A program made the position numbers and the translations under genes. From assembly GCA_009839405.1 (NCBI GenBank), contig VXPR01000335.1, forward strand, positions 1-5,513: a DNA stretch of 5,513 bases. The letters are read 5' to 3'. This DNA is from Gammaproteobacteria bacterium. Lineage in GTDB: Bacteria > Pseudomonadota > Gammaproteobacteria > Pseudomonadales > Azotimanducaceae. Every line of letters begins with the position of its first letter. The first letter of the stretch is position 1. Shown piece after piece: positions 5,426 through 5,513 of the stretch. The notes below the pieces were generated by a model. The model saw only the letters and a list, made by a program, of their open reading frames with translations. It was not told the DNA's origin and made no database searches.

Positions 5426-5513
5426 CCCCCCCCCCCGGGGGGGGGGGGGGTATCGGGGGGGGGTGGCGTTATTAGGCGGAGGCAATGAGGACGGTCTCTA
5501 TTAAACAAATTCA
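5426..5513. other. Homopolymer runs and compositionally foreign tail, probable contig-end artefact
   Basis: Eleven C (5426-5436) are followed directly by fourteen G (5437-5450), then TATC, then nine G (5455-5463). After that the sequence becomes much richer in A and T, ending in ATTAAACAAATTCA. Such self-complementary homopolymers at a contig end are typical of sequencing or assembly failure, and the tail may come from other DNA. Treat any reading frame across this region as unreliable. Confidence 0.7.

Noticed and set aside
1..5513. CRISPR array, tRNA, rRNA, insertion sequence or integrase
   Set aside because: No regularly spaced direct repeats, cloverleaf-like RNA gene, transposase or recombinase motif was seen on either strand.

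Overview
The window is GC-rich bacterial DNA. It most resembles a gammaproteobacterium, because dsbD, aroQ, accB and prmA lie in the order I know from Pseudomonas (dipZ-aroQ-accB-accC-prmA). No genus can be named. It is probably a metagenomic or draft contig: the right end runs into long C and G homopolymers and then an AT-richer tail, which looks like an assembly or sequencing artefact.

Minus strand, read right to left from about 3757 to 144: dsbD (membrane thiol-disulfide reductase that exports reducing power to the periplasm), aroQ (type II 3-dehydroquinase, shikimate pathway), accB (biotin carboxyl carrier protein of acetyl-CoA carboxylase) and prmA (ribosomal protein L11 methyltransferase). 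aroQ, accB and prmA are separated by only 4 and 8 bases and are probably cotranscribed. accC (biotin carboxylase), normally between accB and prmA, is absent.

Plus strand, divergent from dsbD: a proline-rich, TPR-like lipoprotein (3930-4655), a periplasmic PCu(A)C-type copper chaperone (4655-5239) and the start of an unrecognised gene (from 5236). These overlap as TGATG and ATGA, so they look translationally coupled. With dsbD across a 172-base divergent promoter region, they suggest an envelope copper and thiol redox neighbourhood, possibly serving cytochrome oxidase or cytochrome c maturation. That functional link is inference.

The most interesting signal is a palindromic repeat. Two related copies of about 40-47 bases, each containing the same hairpin, lie at 1005-1044 and 4676-4722. 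They are embedded, in opposite orientation relative to transcription, in the extreme 5' coding ends of prmA and of the copper chaperone gene. Both reading frames stay open through the repeat and gain family-atypical N-terminal extensions. The prmA copy sits exactly at the accB/prmA junction from which accC is missing. A third hairpin cluster of unrelated stem sequence fills the non-coding 1-143 region downstream of prmA.
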